A stretch of 64,000 nt of DNA from Microbacterium sp. AK009 (GCF_013410955.1 NZ_JACCCG010000006.1:62001-126000); one strand, 5' to 3'. Positions 43,800-53,240 are shown, numbered from the stretch's first letter. Notes: generated by a model from the letters alone, not told the origin. Numbers and translations are program-made.

Positions 43800-44144
43800 A
43801 TGTCCGATGACCCCGCTGACCTCACTCGCGCCATCCACCCCGGCCGGGACGACCCCCACACGGCGCACATCGTCGACGGCAATGCCGTCGTGGGCGTCCT
43901 TCAGGATCTCCTCGCCGGCGACCTCAGCATGCTGATCGTGGAATGCGGCGGCTGTCACACCGCGGCGCCGCTGGCCGAATGGCGGGTGGAGGCCGACCGC
44001 GACGCGTTCATCGTGCGATGCCGATCGTGCACGCACACCCTGTGGACTCTCATGCGCGGCGATGGCGGCCCCTCCCTGCTCATCGCCGGGAGCTGCGGCC
44101 TTCGGCGTGCGCCGGAGGGCGGAGAGCCGTCTCCGGCCGGGTGA
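43800..44144 (+). CDS. Small zinc-ribbon protein (DUF6510-like)
   Basis: A 114-residue protein with VECGGCHTAAPLAEW and VRCRSCTHTLWTL, a pair of CxxC knuckles likely binding zinc or iron. It follows the molybdoenzyme and reductase genes by 2 nt and so is probably the third member of that unit. ATG 43800 is chosen because GGAGG ends 6 nt upstream. The last 65 bases overlap the convergent membrane-protein gene. Confidence 0.78.
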   Translation: MSDDPADLTRAIHPGRDDPHTAHIVDGNAVVGVLQDLLAGDLSMLIVECGGCHTAAPLAEWRVEADRDAFIVRCRSCTHTLWTLMRGDGGPSLLIAGSCGLRRAPEGGEPSPAG

Positions 44145-44733
44145 CCCGGGCACCCGCGAGCAGCAGTCCCGCCGCGACACCGCCCACACCGTCCGCAGCG
44201 AGATCGCCGATGGTGTCGTTGTACGACACGATGATCTCGGCGGTGACGAAGGTGCGTCCGGCCCACTCGACCATCTCCCACAGCGCCCCGAGGGCAAGGG
44301 CCAGCATCCCGCCGAGGACCGCTCCGGAGAACCCAGGATGCCGCGACCGCCCGGGCCACGGCAGCACGCCGAGGTGCGCGAAGGCCAGCAGCCCCATGAG
44401 CGTGAGCGCGCCCGACACGACCGCGTGCACGAGGAGATCCCAGCCGGGGATCGACTCGTAGAGCCCGAAGATGTTGCTCCACGCCGCGGTGAGGATCGAG
44501 AGCTCGACCGCGATGTCCCACCCCGGACGCAGGGCGAGGAAGCGGGGGACCATGAGGGCGGGGAGCGAGAACGCGACCACTCCCGCGTCGAGGAGCGTGA
44601 ACCAGACGGCCGCGACGACGACGCTGATCACACCGAGAAGCCGCACAGCGTCGGCGACGATGTCGAGGGCCGTCGCGGGTGGCCGGAGGAAGTTCTGCAC
44701 GAACGGGTTCCGCCTCACCGCCGAGGTCATCAT
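44080..44733 (-). CDS. YjdF/DUF2238-like membrane protein
   Basis: A 217-residue protein with about six helices and conserved polar spots inside them (GWDLLVHAVVSGALTLMGLL; GALWEMVEWAGR; YNDTIGDLAADGVGGVAAGL). This matches the DUF2238/YjdF pattern; function unknown. ATG 44733 overlaps the nuclease stop (ATGA) and has GGAGG 7 nt upstream. Its 3' end overlaps the convergent zinc-ribbon gene by 65 nt. Confidence 0.78.
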   Translation of the reverse strand: MMTSAVRRNPFVQNFLRPPATALDIVADAVRLLGVISVVVAAVWFTLLDAGVVAFSLPALMVPRFLALRPGWDIAVELSILTAAWSNIFGLYESIPGWDLLVHAVVSGALTLMGLLAFAHLGVLPWPGRSRHPGFSGAVLGGMLALALGALWEMVEWAGRTFVTAEIIVSYNDTIGDLAADGVGGVAAGLLLAGARVTRPETALRPPAHAEGRSSRR

Positions 44734-45557
44734 CGCTCTCCCTCCGGAATGCGCAGCACGGCCTGGACCGGCAGGTGGTCCGAGGGCCGGCGCCCCGCCG
44801 GGGCCGACGGGTTGATCGCGATGCGCTCCACCTCGATGTCGCCGGTCACGACGATCCAGTCGATGCGCTTGCGACCCGCACACGGCTCGCGGTAGTTGGG
44901 GAACGTCCCCCATTCGGGTGTGGCACGATCGGCGGCGGCGGCCCACGCGTCGCGGAGAACCGCATCCCGCAGCAGCTCCCGGATCGGGAGTGATCCCTCG
45001 CCGGTGTTGAGGTCGCCCATGACCACGCTCGGCCGCGCCTCCTCACCGACGACCCGGCGGAGGGCCTCGGCCGAGCGACGTCGCGCCTGTCGGGAGAGGT
45101 GGTCGAAGTGGGTGTTGACGACGACGAACACCGCGGAGGTCGCGCGGTCACGCAGCCGTGCGATGACCGCGATGCGGGGCACCCTGTTGCCCCACGAGCT
45201 CGACCCGGGCTCGTCAGGGCTGTCGGAGAGAGCGATCTGCCGCCAGTCCTCGAGCTCGAGCCGGTCGGCGTCGAAGAAGAGCAGACAGGCCTCTCCCCCG
45301 CCATCCCGCCGCCGTCCGTGCCCGAGCGCCACATATCGCGCGCCGAGCGCGGTGTGGACGTCGCGCGCCTGGTCGGGGAGGGCCTCCTGCACACCCAGGA
45401 TGTGGGGGCGCTCCGTTTCCAGCAGCGCGGCCACCGCCCCGCGCCGGTAGCTCCATCGATCCACGCGCCGCAGCGCGGGTGTGAGCCGGCGGCGGATGTT
45501 GAAGGTCATGACGTGCAGCCCGGGCGGCGCCACGGGTCCGATCAGGGCGGTCGACAT
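44730..45557 (-). CDS. Endonuclease/exonuclease/phosphatase (EEP) family protein
   Basis: A 275-residue EEP enzyme: LHVMTFNIRR start of the domain, ILGVQEALPDQ with the catalytic Glu, VVNTHFDHLS, VVMGDLNTGEG, and RIDWIVVTGD with the terminal SDHLPVQAVL. All core metal/catalytic residues are present. No signal peptide. Targets of this family range from DNA to phosphoinositides; here unknown. ATG 45557 is used. It lies 5 nt after the small membrane-protein gene. Confidence 0.88.
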   Translation of the reverse strand: MSTALIGPVAPPGLHVMTFNIRRRLTPALRRVDRWSYRRGAVAALLETERPHILGVQEALPDQARDVHTALGARYVALGHGRRRDGGGEACLLFFDADRLELEDWRQIALSDSPDEPGSSSWGNRVPRIAVIARLRDRATSAVFVVVNTHFDHLSRQARRRSAEALRRVVGEEARPSVVMGDLNTGEGSLPIRELLRDAVLRDAWAAAADRATPEWGTFPNYREPCAGRKRIDWIVVTGDIEVERIAINPSAPAGRRPSDHLPVQAVLRIPEGER

Positions 45558-45562
45558 CCCCC

Positions 45563-45760
45563 TCAGGCGCCCGAGATCCGGGTCCAGGCTGCCTTTCCCT
45601 CTGCGCGTCGCGCCGCCTCGTACGGTGACGGATCCGCGGCACGACCGACCCGGAGGGTGTCGTCGTGGGGCGCCGAAGCCTGTCGCCGGGGCCGGGCGAC
45701 CCACAGCGCCGCCGCGGTGACACCGGCGGCGACGCCCCCGAATGCCAGCAGCTCGATCAT
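45563..45760 (-). CDS. Small single-helix membrane protein
   Basis: A 65-residue protein with one N-terminal helix (MIELLAFGGVAAGVTAAALW) and a basic cytoplasmic tail. Unknown family. Close spacing to the EEP gene (5 nt) suggests co-transcription. Confidence 0.55.
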   Translation of the reverse strand: MIELLAFGGVAAGVTAAALWVARPRRQASAPHDDTLRVGRAADPSPYEAARRAEGKAAWTRISGA

Positions 45761-45800
45761 GCTGAGAGCGTACGCCTGCGCGGGAGGCGGGAGGGCCGGA

Positions 45801-46397
45801 TCAGTGAATCGACGCGTCGGCCTCGGTCAGGCGCCAGGAGTGGAACACCACGGTCAGGCCGGCGCGAGACGGGGCGGCCACGAACGGACCCGCCGCGGCC
45901 TCGGCGGAGCCGTCGAAGGGCGCGAGCCGCAGCAGCCGCATCGGCTCGCCGGCGACTCCGCCGCGCACGGTGATCGCGTCCTCACCCCTGCTGACGCGGA
46001 TGACCAGGCGACGGCCGCTCCACGCGGGCACGGCACCGACCGACCAGTCCGAGCGGCGGTCGGTGACGACGGCGCCTGCGCCGAGCTCGCCGTCGCAGAA
46101 CTCCACGCCGCTCTTGATCCAGCGCTCCCCGTCGATCCGCACGAAGACCCGCGCCTGATCGAACTGCTCGCTGAAGTCGGCGGTGAATTCCACCTCCATC
46201 GCCGTGCCGACCGGCAGCGCGGTGACGAGCGCGTGCTCGGAGGCGTGCTCGAACCCGTACGCGGTGCGCAGCCACGCGTCACTGCCTTCGACGGCGGTGA
46301 CGACGAGGTCGTCGCCGCGATGCGCGACGGCGGCCGGCTCATGCGTCCAGCACCCGTCGGCCCAGTCGATGCGGCGAGGACGGATCGAGGCGGTCAT
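45801..46397 (-). CDS. DUF1349 (concanavalin-like) protein
   Basis: A 198-residue beta-sandwich protein: EFTADFSEQFDQARVFVRID, ERWIKSGVEFCDG and VVFHSWRLTEAD are typical of DUF1349, a lectin/glucanase-like fold. Likely carbohydrate-related, unproven. ATG 46397 overlaps the upstream stop (ATGA). Confidence 0.85.
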   Translation of the reverse strand: MTASIRPRRIDWADGCWTHEPAAVAHRGDDLVVTAVEGSDAWLRTAYGFEHASEHALVTALPVGTAMEVEFTADFSEQFDQARVFVRIDGERWIKSGVEFCDGELGAGAVVTDRRSDWSVGAVPAWSGRRLVIRVSRGEDAITVRGGVAGEPMRLLRLAPFDGSAEAAAGPFVAAPSRAGLTVVFHSWRLTEADASIH

Positions 46398-46819
46398 CCC
46401 TCTATGGTCGCATCGGCGGCCGGGCTCCGGCGGATGCGGATCGGGCCCTTCGCCGTCGAGGGGTCGACCACCCGGCCCCCCTGGGTGATCTCCACCTCGC
46501 CCGCCGCGACGAGGCGCCGCGCGGCGCGTCGCGCCGGTTCCATCAGCTCGCGCCACTCGTCGCCGCCGACGGCTTTCGCGGCCTCGGACGGACACATCGA
46601 CGACGTCGCCGCACGCGACGCGAGGGTCTTCCGGATCGCGCCCTCCAGCTCACGGTCGAGGGGGGTCACCCCCCGGCGTCGGCACGCGTCGGAGCAGTAC
46701 TTCACCGAGTCCCAGTTCGACGCCCACTTCGCGCGGTACTCCATGGTGCGCCCGCAGGACGCACAGATCTTCGGATGCCGCGGATCGGCGGCATCCGTCC
46801 CTCCCCGTGTGCGACCCAT
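46394..46819 (-). CDS. DUF2256/DUF3253 domain protein
   Basis: A 141-residue protein with an N-terminal zinc finger of the DUF2256 type (KICASCGRTMEYRAKW, then YCSDACRRRG) and a C-terminal DUF3253 winged-helix-like domain (EGAIRKTLASRAATSS, RVVDPSTAKGPIRIRR). The pair is a known but uncharacterised architecture. It heads a two-gene unit with the DUF1349 gene. Confidence 0.85.
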   Translation of the reverse strand: MGRTRGGTDAADPRHPKICASCGRTMEYRAKWASNWDSVKYCSDACRRRGVTPLDRELEGAIRKTLASRAATSSMCPSEAAKAVGGDEWRELMEPARRAARRLVAAGEVEITQGGRVVDPSTAKGPIRIRRSPAADATIEG

Positions 46820-46846
46820 GGCTCCATCGTGCCGCGGGCCGGAGGG

Positions 46847-47752
46847 TCAGAGGGCCGAACGACCCGTCGTCGTCATGGTGATCTCTCGGGCTCCCTCGAT
46901 ATCGCGGGCCTCGAGGGCCACGGTCACCGACGCGAAGTCGCCGAGGCGCGAGGCGTGGGTGCCGCCGCACGGGATCTTCACCGTGGCATCCGGCAGCTCG
47001 CACACCCAGGCGCGGCGCGAGGACAGCCCATCGCCGTCTCGCTCGATGCGGACGGCGGCACCGGAGGCGATCCATTCCGCCAGGAGCATGTTGACGTGCG
47101 ACGTGGTCGCGGGAAGGTCGTCGAGCCCGGCGGCCGAGAACCCCTTCCGCCGGAGCGACTTGCCGACCCGGTAGACGTCCACCGAACCCTGGGGGTGAAT
47201 CCGGCTCGTCTGGATCGCCAGCGCATCGAAGTCGGGGTTCCCCCGGGCGTCCGCCACGACGTCTTTCGTCCAGGCCCCCGCGAGGGCGGCGTTCAGGGCG
47301 AGGGAGGCGAGGTGGCAGACGGTGTGGCCGGCCGAGAGAGACGCACGATGGTCGGCGTCGACGACGGCGTCCACCTCGGCGCCCACCGCGGGTCCGGCGC
47401 CCTCGACGAGATGCGCGACCACGAAGACCCACCCCGCCGTGCCGATCCGGACCGGCAGTTCCGCCCCGAGGAACAGGCGCCCGTCTTGGATGCCGCCGAC
47501 GACCGCGTCGACGACAGGGAACGTCTCGCCGGCGACCTCGAGCCTCGCGCGGTCCGCCGGCTGGTCGGGCCACGCCGCGGTGACGGGATGCACGCACGTG
47601 ACGTCGAGGAGGACGGCGGAGCGCCCGTCGCCGAGGTTTTCGACGTGGAGCACACGACCCGTGCTCGAGGTCGCACCCTGCGGGTACGTCACGACGGTGT
47701 CGGTGTCGGGGAGGCCGGTGGGGGCCGGACGCGTGGGGTGAGGCTCTGGCAC
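46847..47752 (-). CDS. AlaX-like alanyl-tRNA editing protein
   Basis: A 301-residue member of the threonyl/alanyl-tRNA synthetase second-additional-domain family. Zinc ligands are visible in SAGHTVCHLASLALN (HxxxH) and IPCGGTHASRLGDF (CxxxH). An N-terminal beta-barrel part precedes it, as in AlaX-M. It should hydrolyse mischarged tRNA-Ala, protecting translation. Free-standing gene, divergent from the dehydrogenase. Confidence 0.85.
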   Translation of the reverse strand: MPEPHPTRPAPTGLPDTDTVVTYPQGATSSTGRVLHVENLGDGRSAVLLDVTCVHPVTAAWPDQPADRARLEVAGETFPVVDAVVGGIQDGRLFLGAELPVRIGTAGWVFVVAHLVEGAGPAVGAEVDAVVDADHRASLSAGHTVCHLASLALNAALAGAWTKDVVADARGNPDFDALAIQTSRIHPQGSVDVYRVGKSLRRKGFSAAGLDDLPATTSHVNMLLAEWIASGAAVRIERDGDGLSSRRAWVCELPDATVKIPCGGTHASRLGDFASVTVALEARDIEGAREITMTTTGRSAL

Positions 47753-47793
47753 GAGCCCACCCTAGACGGCGGACGGGCGGGTAGATTCGCCCT

Positions 47794-48846
47794 GTGCGCG
47801 CCGTTCTCATCCATGCCGTCCGCGGCATGCTCATCGTGGCCGACGTCGCCGAGCCTGTCGCGCCGGACGGCGGGGTGGTGGTCGACGTCCGTGCCACCGG
47901 GGTGTGCCGCAGCGACTGGCATGCGTGGGCCGGGCACGACGAGATCGTCTTCCCGCACGTGCCCGGCCACGAACTGGCGGGCGTCGTCGCCGAGGTCGGT
48001 GCCGGGGTCACCCGTTTCCATGTCGGCGACCGCGTCACGGTCCCCTTCGTCTGCGGGTGCGGGGTGTGCCCGTGGTGCCGCGCGGGCGATGCCCAGGTGT
48101 GCCCGAATCAGCAGCAGCCCGGGTTCACCCACTGGGGATCCTTCGCCGAGAAGGTGGCGCTCCACGCGGCCGACGCGAACCTCGTCGCCCTCCCCGATGA
48201 GGTGTCGTTCGAGGCGGCTGCCGCCCTCGGCTGCCGCTTCGCGACGGCCTTCCGGGCGTTGACCGCCCGGGCTCGCGTCGCCCCAGGGGAATGGGTCACC
48301 GTGGTGGGCGCCGGCGGGGTGGGCCTCAGTGTCGTGATGATCGCCGTGGCCCTCGGGGCGCGGGTGATCGCCATCGACACCAACCCGCGCGCACTCGAGG
48401 TCGCCGAGCGCCTCGGCGCCACCCACGTCGTCGACGCGGGGCCGGACCGTCCGGCTGTTCCCGACGTCGTCCACGAGCTCACCGGCGGCGGTGCGCACGT
48501 CTCGGTCGACGCCGTCGGGAGCGCACAGACGGCTGCGGACGCGGTGCTGAGCCTTCGCCGCCGAGGACGCCACGTGCAGGTCGGGCTCCTACCGACGGAC
48601 GACGGCCGCTCACCCGTTCCCATGGCGCGCGCGATCGCGTGGGAGCTCGACATCCTCGGCAGCCACGGGATGGCGGCCGCGGACTACCCGGCGATGATGG
48701 AGCTCGTCGCTTCCGGACGCCTGCGCCCCGACGAGCTCATCGAGCGCGTGATCGGCCTCGACGAGGCATCCGCCCTTCTCCCCCGCTTCGACACCGCCGC
48801 GCCGGCCGGGATGACGATCATCGACCCGCACCTCGTGCTCCCCTAG
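47794..48846 (+). CDS. Zinc-dependent alcohol dehydrogenase (MDR family)
   Basis: A 350-residue medium-chain dehydrogenase: catalytic zinc ligands in GVCRSDWHAW and GHELAGVV, structural-zinc cluster CGCGVCPWCRAGDAQVC, and nucleotide motif GAGGVGLSVV. Complete. GTG start at 47794. Substrate not predictable. Confidence 0.9.
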   Translation: MRAVLIHAVRGMLIVADVAEPVAPDGGVVVDVRATGVCRSDWHAWAGHDEIVFPHVPGHELAGVVAEVGAGVTRFHVGDRVTVPFVCGCGVCPWCRAGDAQVCPNQQQPGFTHWGSFAEKVALHAADANLVALPDEVSFEAAAALGCRFATAFRALTARARVAPGEWVTVVGAGGVGLSVVMIAVALGARVIAIDTNPRALEVAERLGATHVVDAGPDRPAVPDVVHELTGGGAHVSVDAVGSAQTAADAVLSLRRRGRHVQVGLLPTDDGRSPVPMARAIAWELDILGSHGMAAADYPAMMELVASGRLRPDELIERVIGLDEASALLPRFDTAAPAGMTIIDPHLVLP

Positions 48847-48872
48847 GATCGCTCCGACAAAGGGGGACGCCG

Positions 48873-49253
48873 ATGACGGCAGGGTACGGGCCGGGGTACG
48901 GCCAGGGCTCCGGGCCGGGGTACGCCACGATGCGCGCTCCGCAGCCGGTGCGCAAGAAGGGGTTCGACATCCTCGGGCTCATCGCCGTCATCATCGCGAT
49001 GGTCGGTCTGATGCCGACGCTCTTCGTCTTCCTCATCGGCCTCATCCCCGAGATGAACGCGATCTGGTGGCTGCTGGTCGCCCTCATCCCGATGCTCGGG
49101 ATCGGCGGGGCGGTGGTGCTCCTGCTCGCGATCATCGGGCTGATCGTGGGCCTCACCCGCAAGCGCCGGTTCGGCCTGTCGATCGCGGGCCTCGCGCTGG
49201 GTCTGCTGATGCTGGTGCCGATCGGACTGCTGTACTTCAGCTCTTCGGTCTGA
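48873..49253 (+). CDS. DUF4190-like small membrane protein
   Basis: A 126-residue protein with a Gly/Tyr-rich N-terminus (GYGPGYGQGSGPGYA) and three helices (ILGLIAVIIAMVGLMPTLFV; WLLVALIPMLGIGGAVVLLL; AGLALGLLMLVPIGLLYF). Unknown function. It follows the dehydrogenase by 26 nt; the last 17 bases overlap the convergent lipase gene. Confidence 0.72.
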   Translation: MTAGYGPGYGQGSGPGYATMRAPQPVRKKGFDILGLIAVIIAMVGLMPTLFVFLIGLIPEMNAIWWLLVALIPMLGIGGAVVLLLAIIGLIVGLTRKRRFGLSIAGLALGLLMLVPIGLLYFSSSV

Positions 49254-50469
49254 CCTCCGCGGGGTCGGCGAGCACCCGATCCAGCCACTGCAGCATGCCC
49301 GGGAGCGCCAGGTAGGCGACCGTGCCGTGGGTTGCGAAGGAGATCTCCTGGTAGGTGACGTCGATACCCAGCCCGGCTTCGTGCCGGGCGAAGCGGAGTG
49401 TGTCGGCGGGGACGACGAGTTCGTCGTCCAACCCCTGAGCGATGAACAGCGGCGCGTCGAAGGAGCGGGAGCCCGCCGAGTTCTCGGCGAACAGCTCCCG
49501 CCACGGTGAGGTCGTCGTCGGATCGGCTGTCGTGAAGTTCCCGTCCACGAGCGGCTCGCCGAGACGGTGCAGTTCGGGGATGCTCGTCAGAAGGCACAGC
49601 TCGTTCATCCGCGGCAGGATGTCGATCGCCTCGGGGGTGAGGATGTCGCTGAGCTGCGTCCCGGAGACGGAGTCGCCGTAGATCTCGGCGTAGGCGTCGA
49701 AGGCGTACGAGCCGATGGTGACGCCCGAGATGTCATCGAGATGAGCCGCCATGAGACCGAGCAGATCAGCGGCGGGGGCGGCGACCGCGACGGCGCGGAG
49801 GTCGAGTTCGGGGGCGTACGACGCGGCGCTCTCCGCGGCGAAGAGTGCCGCCTGCCCGCCCTGCGAATGACCCCACAGCACGACGCGATCACTGGTGTCG
49901 GCGGCCTCGACGGACCGGGCGGCGCGTACGGCGTCGAGGACGGCGCGTCCGGCGCTCTCTCCGACGAGGTAGCTGTCGGGCCCGGCGACGCCCATGCCGA
50001 TGTAGTCCGTCGCGGCCACCGCGTACCCCCTGTCGAGGAGGAAGCGCAGCCCTTCGATTCCCAGATAGGGGTCGAACCCGTACGACGGGGCGCAGCCGCG
50101 CGCCGCCCCCGTGGTCGGATGACCCCACGAGACCACCGTGCGACCCTCGGCCGGCGGCGGGGTCAGCGGGACGACCAGCACCCCGGTGGCCACCTGCGGC
50201 GCGCCGTTCAGATCGGTGGTCCGGTACATGATCCGCCACCCCCGCGCGGCGAGGGGTGCACCCAGGAGCGCATCGGTCTTGACTACCGATCCGGGAGCGC
50301 CCACGGCGTCGCCCGGTGTCGCGACGTAGAAGTCGTCGACCCCGGCTCGCTCGACGGCGTTGCCGAGTACGCGGATCCCGGTCGAGGCGACGACGGTGCC
50401 GAGGATCGCCAGGGTGAGGGCGAAGAAGGTCGCGACGATTCGGAAGCCGTGTCGACGCAGCATCCCCAT
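49237..50469 (-). CDS. Secretory lipase (LIP) family protein
   Basis: A 410-residue exported enzyme with a signal or anchor helix (IVATFFALTLAILGTVVAS) and an alpha/beta-hydrolase domain: nucleophile elbow LWGHSQGGQAALF, GQGL-type Asp region FIAQGLDDELVV, and terminal His in ATHGTVAYLAL. Matches the LIP family known from Candida and Actinobacteria. Complete. Confidence 0.87.
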   Translation of the reverse strand: MGMLRRHGFRIVATFFALTLAILGTVVASTGIRVLGNAVERAGVDDFYVATPGDAVGAPGSVVKTDALLGAPLAARGWRIMYRTTDLNGAPQVATGVLVVPLTPPPAEGRTVVSWGHPTTGAARGCAPSYGFDPYLGIEGLRFLLDRGYAVAATDYIGMGVAGPDSYLVGESAGRAVLDAVRAARSVEAADTSDRVVLWGHSQGGQAALFAAESAASYAPELDLRAVAVAAPAADLLGLMAAHLDDISGVTIGSYAFDAYAEIYGDSVSGTQLSDILTPEAIDILPRMNELCLLTSIPELHRLGEPLVDGNFTTADPTTTSPWRELFAENSAGSRSFDAPLFIAQGLDDELVVPADTLRFARHEAGLGIDVTYQEISFATHGTVAYLALPGMLQWLDRVLADPAEVRPKS

Positions 50470-50484
50470 GCGTACAGGATGGCC

Positions 50485-51795
50485 TCACGCGGGCGTTTCG
50501 GCCATCCGTCGCTCGATCACCGCCATCACCGCGATCGACGCCATCGCGACCACCGCGAGCCCGATCGTGAGGATCGCCAGTCCGTCGAAGAGCAGCCACT
50601 CGGCGAACACGCCGCCGAGGACGTTGCCGAGGAGATATCCCGCGCCGACGACCACCGAGTAGACGCCCATGATGAGACCGCGGTTCTCGCGGAACTCGGC
50701 CGAGATGTCGCTGAGGTGCGTGAGTGCCGCCGGCGTGAAGCCCGCCTCGAGGAACATGCCGGCGACCACGATCGGAATCGTCACCGCGAGCGAGACGCCG
50801 TGGTTGAGCAGCAGCAGTCCGATCGACGCGACGATTGCGCCCGCCACGGTGACGAACAGCGTCGGAATGGTCGGGAGGTGTCCGATGAAGAACGCCCAGG
50901 CGACGATGCACAGGCTGAACACCAGCACATAGATGCCGAGCACGGCGGACAGGCCCGCCTCGTTGCCCGCGAACGCGCCCGGGATGATCTGGCCCCCGGC
51001 GGTGCGGTCGCCGGCGAGCACGAACGTGATCTGGGAGGTCACCCAGGTGCCGAGGATGGCGTTGACCGCGATCCAGGCCGGAAGGAACGCCAGGAGCCGG
51101 GGCTGACCGATGACCCGGATGCGGGCGCGTACCCCCGAGCGCACCTGAGACGTCGAGCCCGCCGCATCCGTCCGGACGAAGACGAGCACCAGCAGGGATG
51201 CCACGATGTAGACCCCCGCGAGCGCGACGAACGACCACAGACCCCACGCCCCGTAGAGGAGCGGGCCCGCCACCGCGCCCACCGCGATCCCGCCGGATGA
51301 CGACAGCTCGTACAGGCTGGTGACGCGGCCCCGTCGCATCCGATCCTCGTCGCTGGCGTCGGCGAGGAGGCCGAGCGTCGCGGGAGCGGCGATCGCGGCA
51401 CCCGCGCCGTCGAGGATCCGGGATGTCGCGACGACCGCGATCACGAGCGCCGCCGAGGGCGCCACCGCGATGAGCGAGGCACCCGGTGTGATGAGGACCC
51501 CCGCCGCGGCCAGGAGCGGGGCGGCCACCAGGAACACCCGGCGCCCGCGACGGTCGCTCGCCGACCCCGCGAGCGGCGCCAGCACGAGCTCGGCGAGGAA
51601 GCTGAGGCCCGAGAGGGTTCCGAGGATCAGCGCGCCGACCGGAGCACCCTCCCGGGCGAGGTCGACGAAGTACGCGCCCAGTGCCAGCGCGCCCGCGGCC
51701 GACGCGCTGCGGATCAGCAGCTGCGCGACCAGCACCGCGGGGGTGCCGACGGCGGGGGAGGCTGCGGGCGCGCCGGTCGAGGGCACCGCGCTCAC
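50485..51795 (-). CDS. MFS transporter
   Basis: A 436-residue transporter with about twelve helices and the loop 2-3 motif GSASDRRGRRVFLVAAPLL. GTG 51795 overlaps the upstream dehydrogenase stop (GTGA) and is preferred to the longer frame running inside that gene. Drug or metabolite efflux is likely; substrate unknown. Confidence 0.88.
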   Translation of the reverse strand: MSAVPSTGAPAASPAVGTPAVLVAQLLIRSASAAGALALGAYFVDLAREGAPVGALILGTLSGLSFLAELVLAPLAGSASDRRGRRVFLVAAPLLAAAGVLITPGASLIAVAPSAALVIAVVATSRILDGAGAAIAAPATLGLLADASDEDRMRRGRVTSLYELSSSGGIAVGAVAGPLLYGAWGLWSFVALAGVYIVASLLVLVFVRTDAAGSTSQVRSGVRARIRVIGQPRLLAFLPAWIAVNAILGTWVTSQITFVLAGDRTAGGQIIPGAFAGNEAGLSAVLGIYVLVFSLCIVAWAFFIGHLPTIPTLFVTVAGAIVASIGLLLLNHGVSLAVTIPIVVAGMFLEAGFTPAALTHLSDISAEFRENRGLIMGVYSVVVGAGYLLGNVLGGVFAEWLLFDGLAILTIGLAVVAMASIAVMAVIERRMAETPA

Positions 51796-52835
51796 ACGGT
51801 GACGAGGACTTTGAGCGCCTCGCGGGCATCCATCGCGGCGTAGCCGGCGGGCACATCGTCGATCGGCATCGTGATGTCGAAGACGCGGCCGGGCTCGATC
51901 GTCCCGTCGAGCACCTGGGGGATCGCCTGCTCCATGTAGGCGCGGACGGGCGCGGGGCCGCCGGTGAGCGTGAGATTCCGGCCGAAGAGGGAGCGGAAGC
52001 CGACTCCGGCCTCCTCGTACTGCGGCACGCCCACCCGCGAGATCACGCCACCCGTGCGGGCGACCTTGAAGGACTGCTCGTAGGCGGGCATGTGCCCGAC
52101 CGCCTCGAGCACGGCGTGGGTGCCGAGGCCGTCCGTGATGTCGAGAACGCGCTGCACGCCCTCGTAGCCGCGCTCGGCCACGACGTGGGTCGCGCCCCAC
52201 TCCACCTCGAGGTCGGTGCGGGCGGGATGCCTGCCCATCAGGATGATGGTCTCGGCGCCCATCTGCGTGGCCGCGAGCACGGCGGAGAGGCCGACCGCCC
52301 CGTCGCCGACGACGGTGACCGACTGACCGGGGCGCACCCGCGCCATGAAGGCCGCGTGATACCCGGTGAGGTAGACGTCCGACAGGGTGAGGAGCGAAGG
52401 GAGCACCGCCGTGTCGTCCTCGGTCACACCCGGCACCGCCACGAGGCTGCCGTCCGCGAGCGGGATGCGGCAGACCTCGGCCTGCAGCCCCGCCGTCTGA
52501 CGCGTGGCGTAGAACCCGCCGTGCGGGCACGCCGTCTGGAAGCCGGCGCGGCACGTCGGGCAGGTGTTGTCCGACCAGGCGAACGGGGCGATCACGAGGT
52601 CGCCCTTCTTCACTGTCGTGACGGCGGCTCCGGTCTCCTCCACGACGCCGAGCAGCTCGTGGCCCATGCTCTGCCCCCGCGAGGACGGCTTCATCGAGTG
52701 GTAGGGGTGCAGGTCGGATCCGCAGATGCACGTGCGGACGGTGCGGACGATCGCGTCGGTCGGCTGCTGGAGGACCGGATCGGCGACCTCTTCGACGCGC
52801 ACGTCACCGGCGCCGTACATGATCGTGGCCTTCAC
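51792..52835 (-). CDS. Zinc-dependent alcohol dehydrogenase (MDR family)
   Basis: A 347-residue dehydrogenase: zinc ligands in TCICGSDLHPYHS and MGHELLGVVE, nucleotide motif GDGAVGLSAVLAA. The structural-zinc lobe has CPTCRAGFQTACPHGG. Distinct from the dehydrogenase at 47.8 kb. Start overlaps nothing; the following MFS gene is coupled by a GTGA overlap, suggesting that the two handle the same compound. Confidence 0.9.
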   Translation of the reverse strand: MKATIMYGAGDVRVEEVADPVLQQPTDAIVRTVRTCICGSDLHPYHSMKPSSRGQSMGHELLGVVEETGAAVTTVKKGDLVIAPFAWSDNTCPTCRAGFQTACPHGGFYATRQTAGLQAEVCRIPLADGSLVAVPGVTEDDTAVLPSLLTLSDVYLTGYHAAFMARVRPGQSVTVVGDGAVGLSAVLAATQMGAETIILMGRHPARTDLEVEWGATHVVAERGYEGVQRVLDITDGLGTHAVLEAVGHMPAYEQSFKVARTGGVISRVGVPQYEEAGVGFRSLFGRNLTLTGGPAPVRAYMEQAIPQVLDGTIEPGRVFDITMPIDDVPAGYAAMDAREALKVLVTV

Positions 52836-52934
52836 TGCGAGCTCTCCTGCGGCGTCATACGTTCATCGAAGCACAGCCCGCACACCCCCGGGCCGGGGGC
52901 CGGCGCGCGCCCGCGCGCCCAGTACGCTCGAGCC

Positions 52935-53240
52935 ATGGAGGAGTGGGAGGACGATGCCGCCGCAACGCTCGAACGGCTGAGCGGCTCGCGTATGGCGGAT
53001 GCGTACGTCGGTGCCATCCGGATCCTCTCGCTCACCCCTCCCACGCAGCGCCGGCGCTACCAGGTCTGCACGATGGACCTGGCCCTTGAAGCACCCGGGC
53101 TCGAGGGCGAGACGCTGCAGACCGAGGTGGTGCTCGACAAGCGCTACTGGCCCGATGTGGGAACCGTGCTGCGGGCACGCATCTCCCGTCGCAAGCCCCG
53201 CATGATCGACGCCGACTGGGAGGCGCTCGCCCGCCGGTGA
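52935..53240 (+). CDS. Small uncharacterised protein
   Basis: A 101-residue soluble protein, acidic at the N-terminus (MEEWEDDAAATLERLSGSRM) and basic at the C-terminus (ARISRRKPRMIDADWEALAR). No family recognised. ATG 52935 lacks a strong ribosome site. Codon use fits a real gene (third-position GC high). Confidence 0.6.
   Translation: MEEWEDDAAATLERLSGSRMADAYVGAIRILSLTPPTQRRRYQVCTMDLALEAPGLEGETLQTEVVLDKRYWPDVGTVLRARISRRKPRMIDADWEALARR

Noticed and set aside
44080..44144. 65-nt convergent overlap as a sign of a wrong gene end
   Set aside because: Both frames show family-consistent residues close to their ends and several other convergent pairs in this window overlap by 17-43 nt, so the overlap is accepted.
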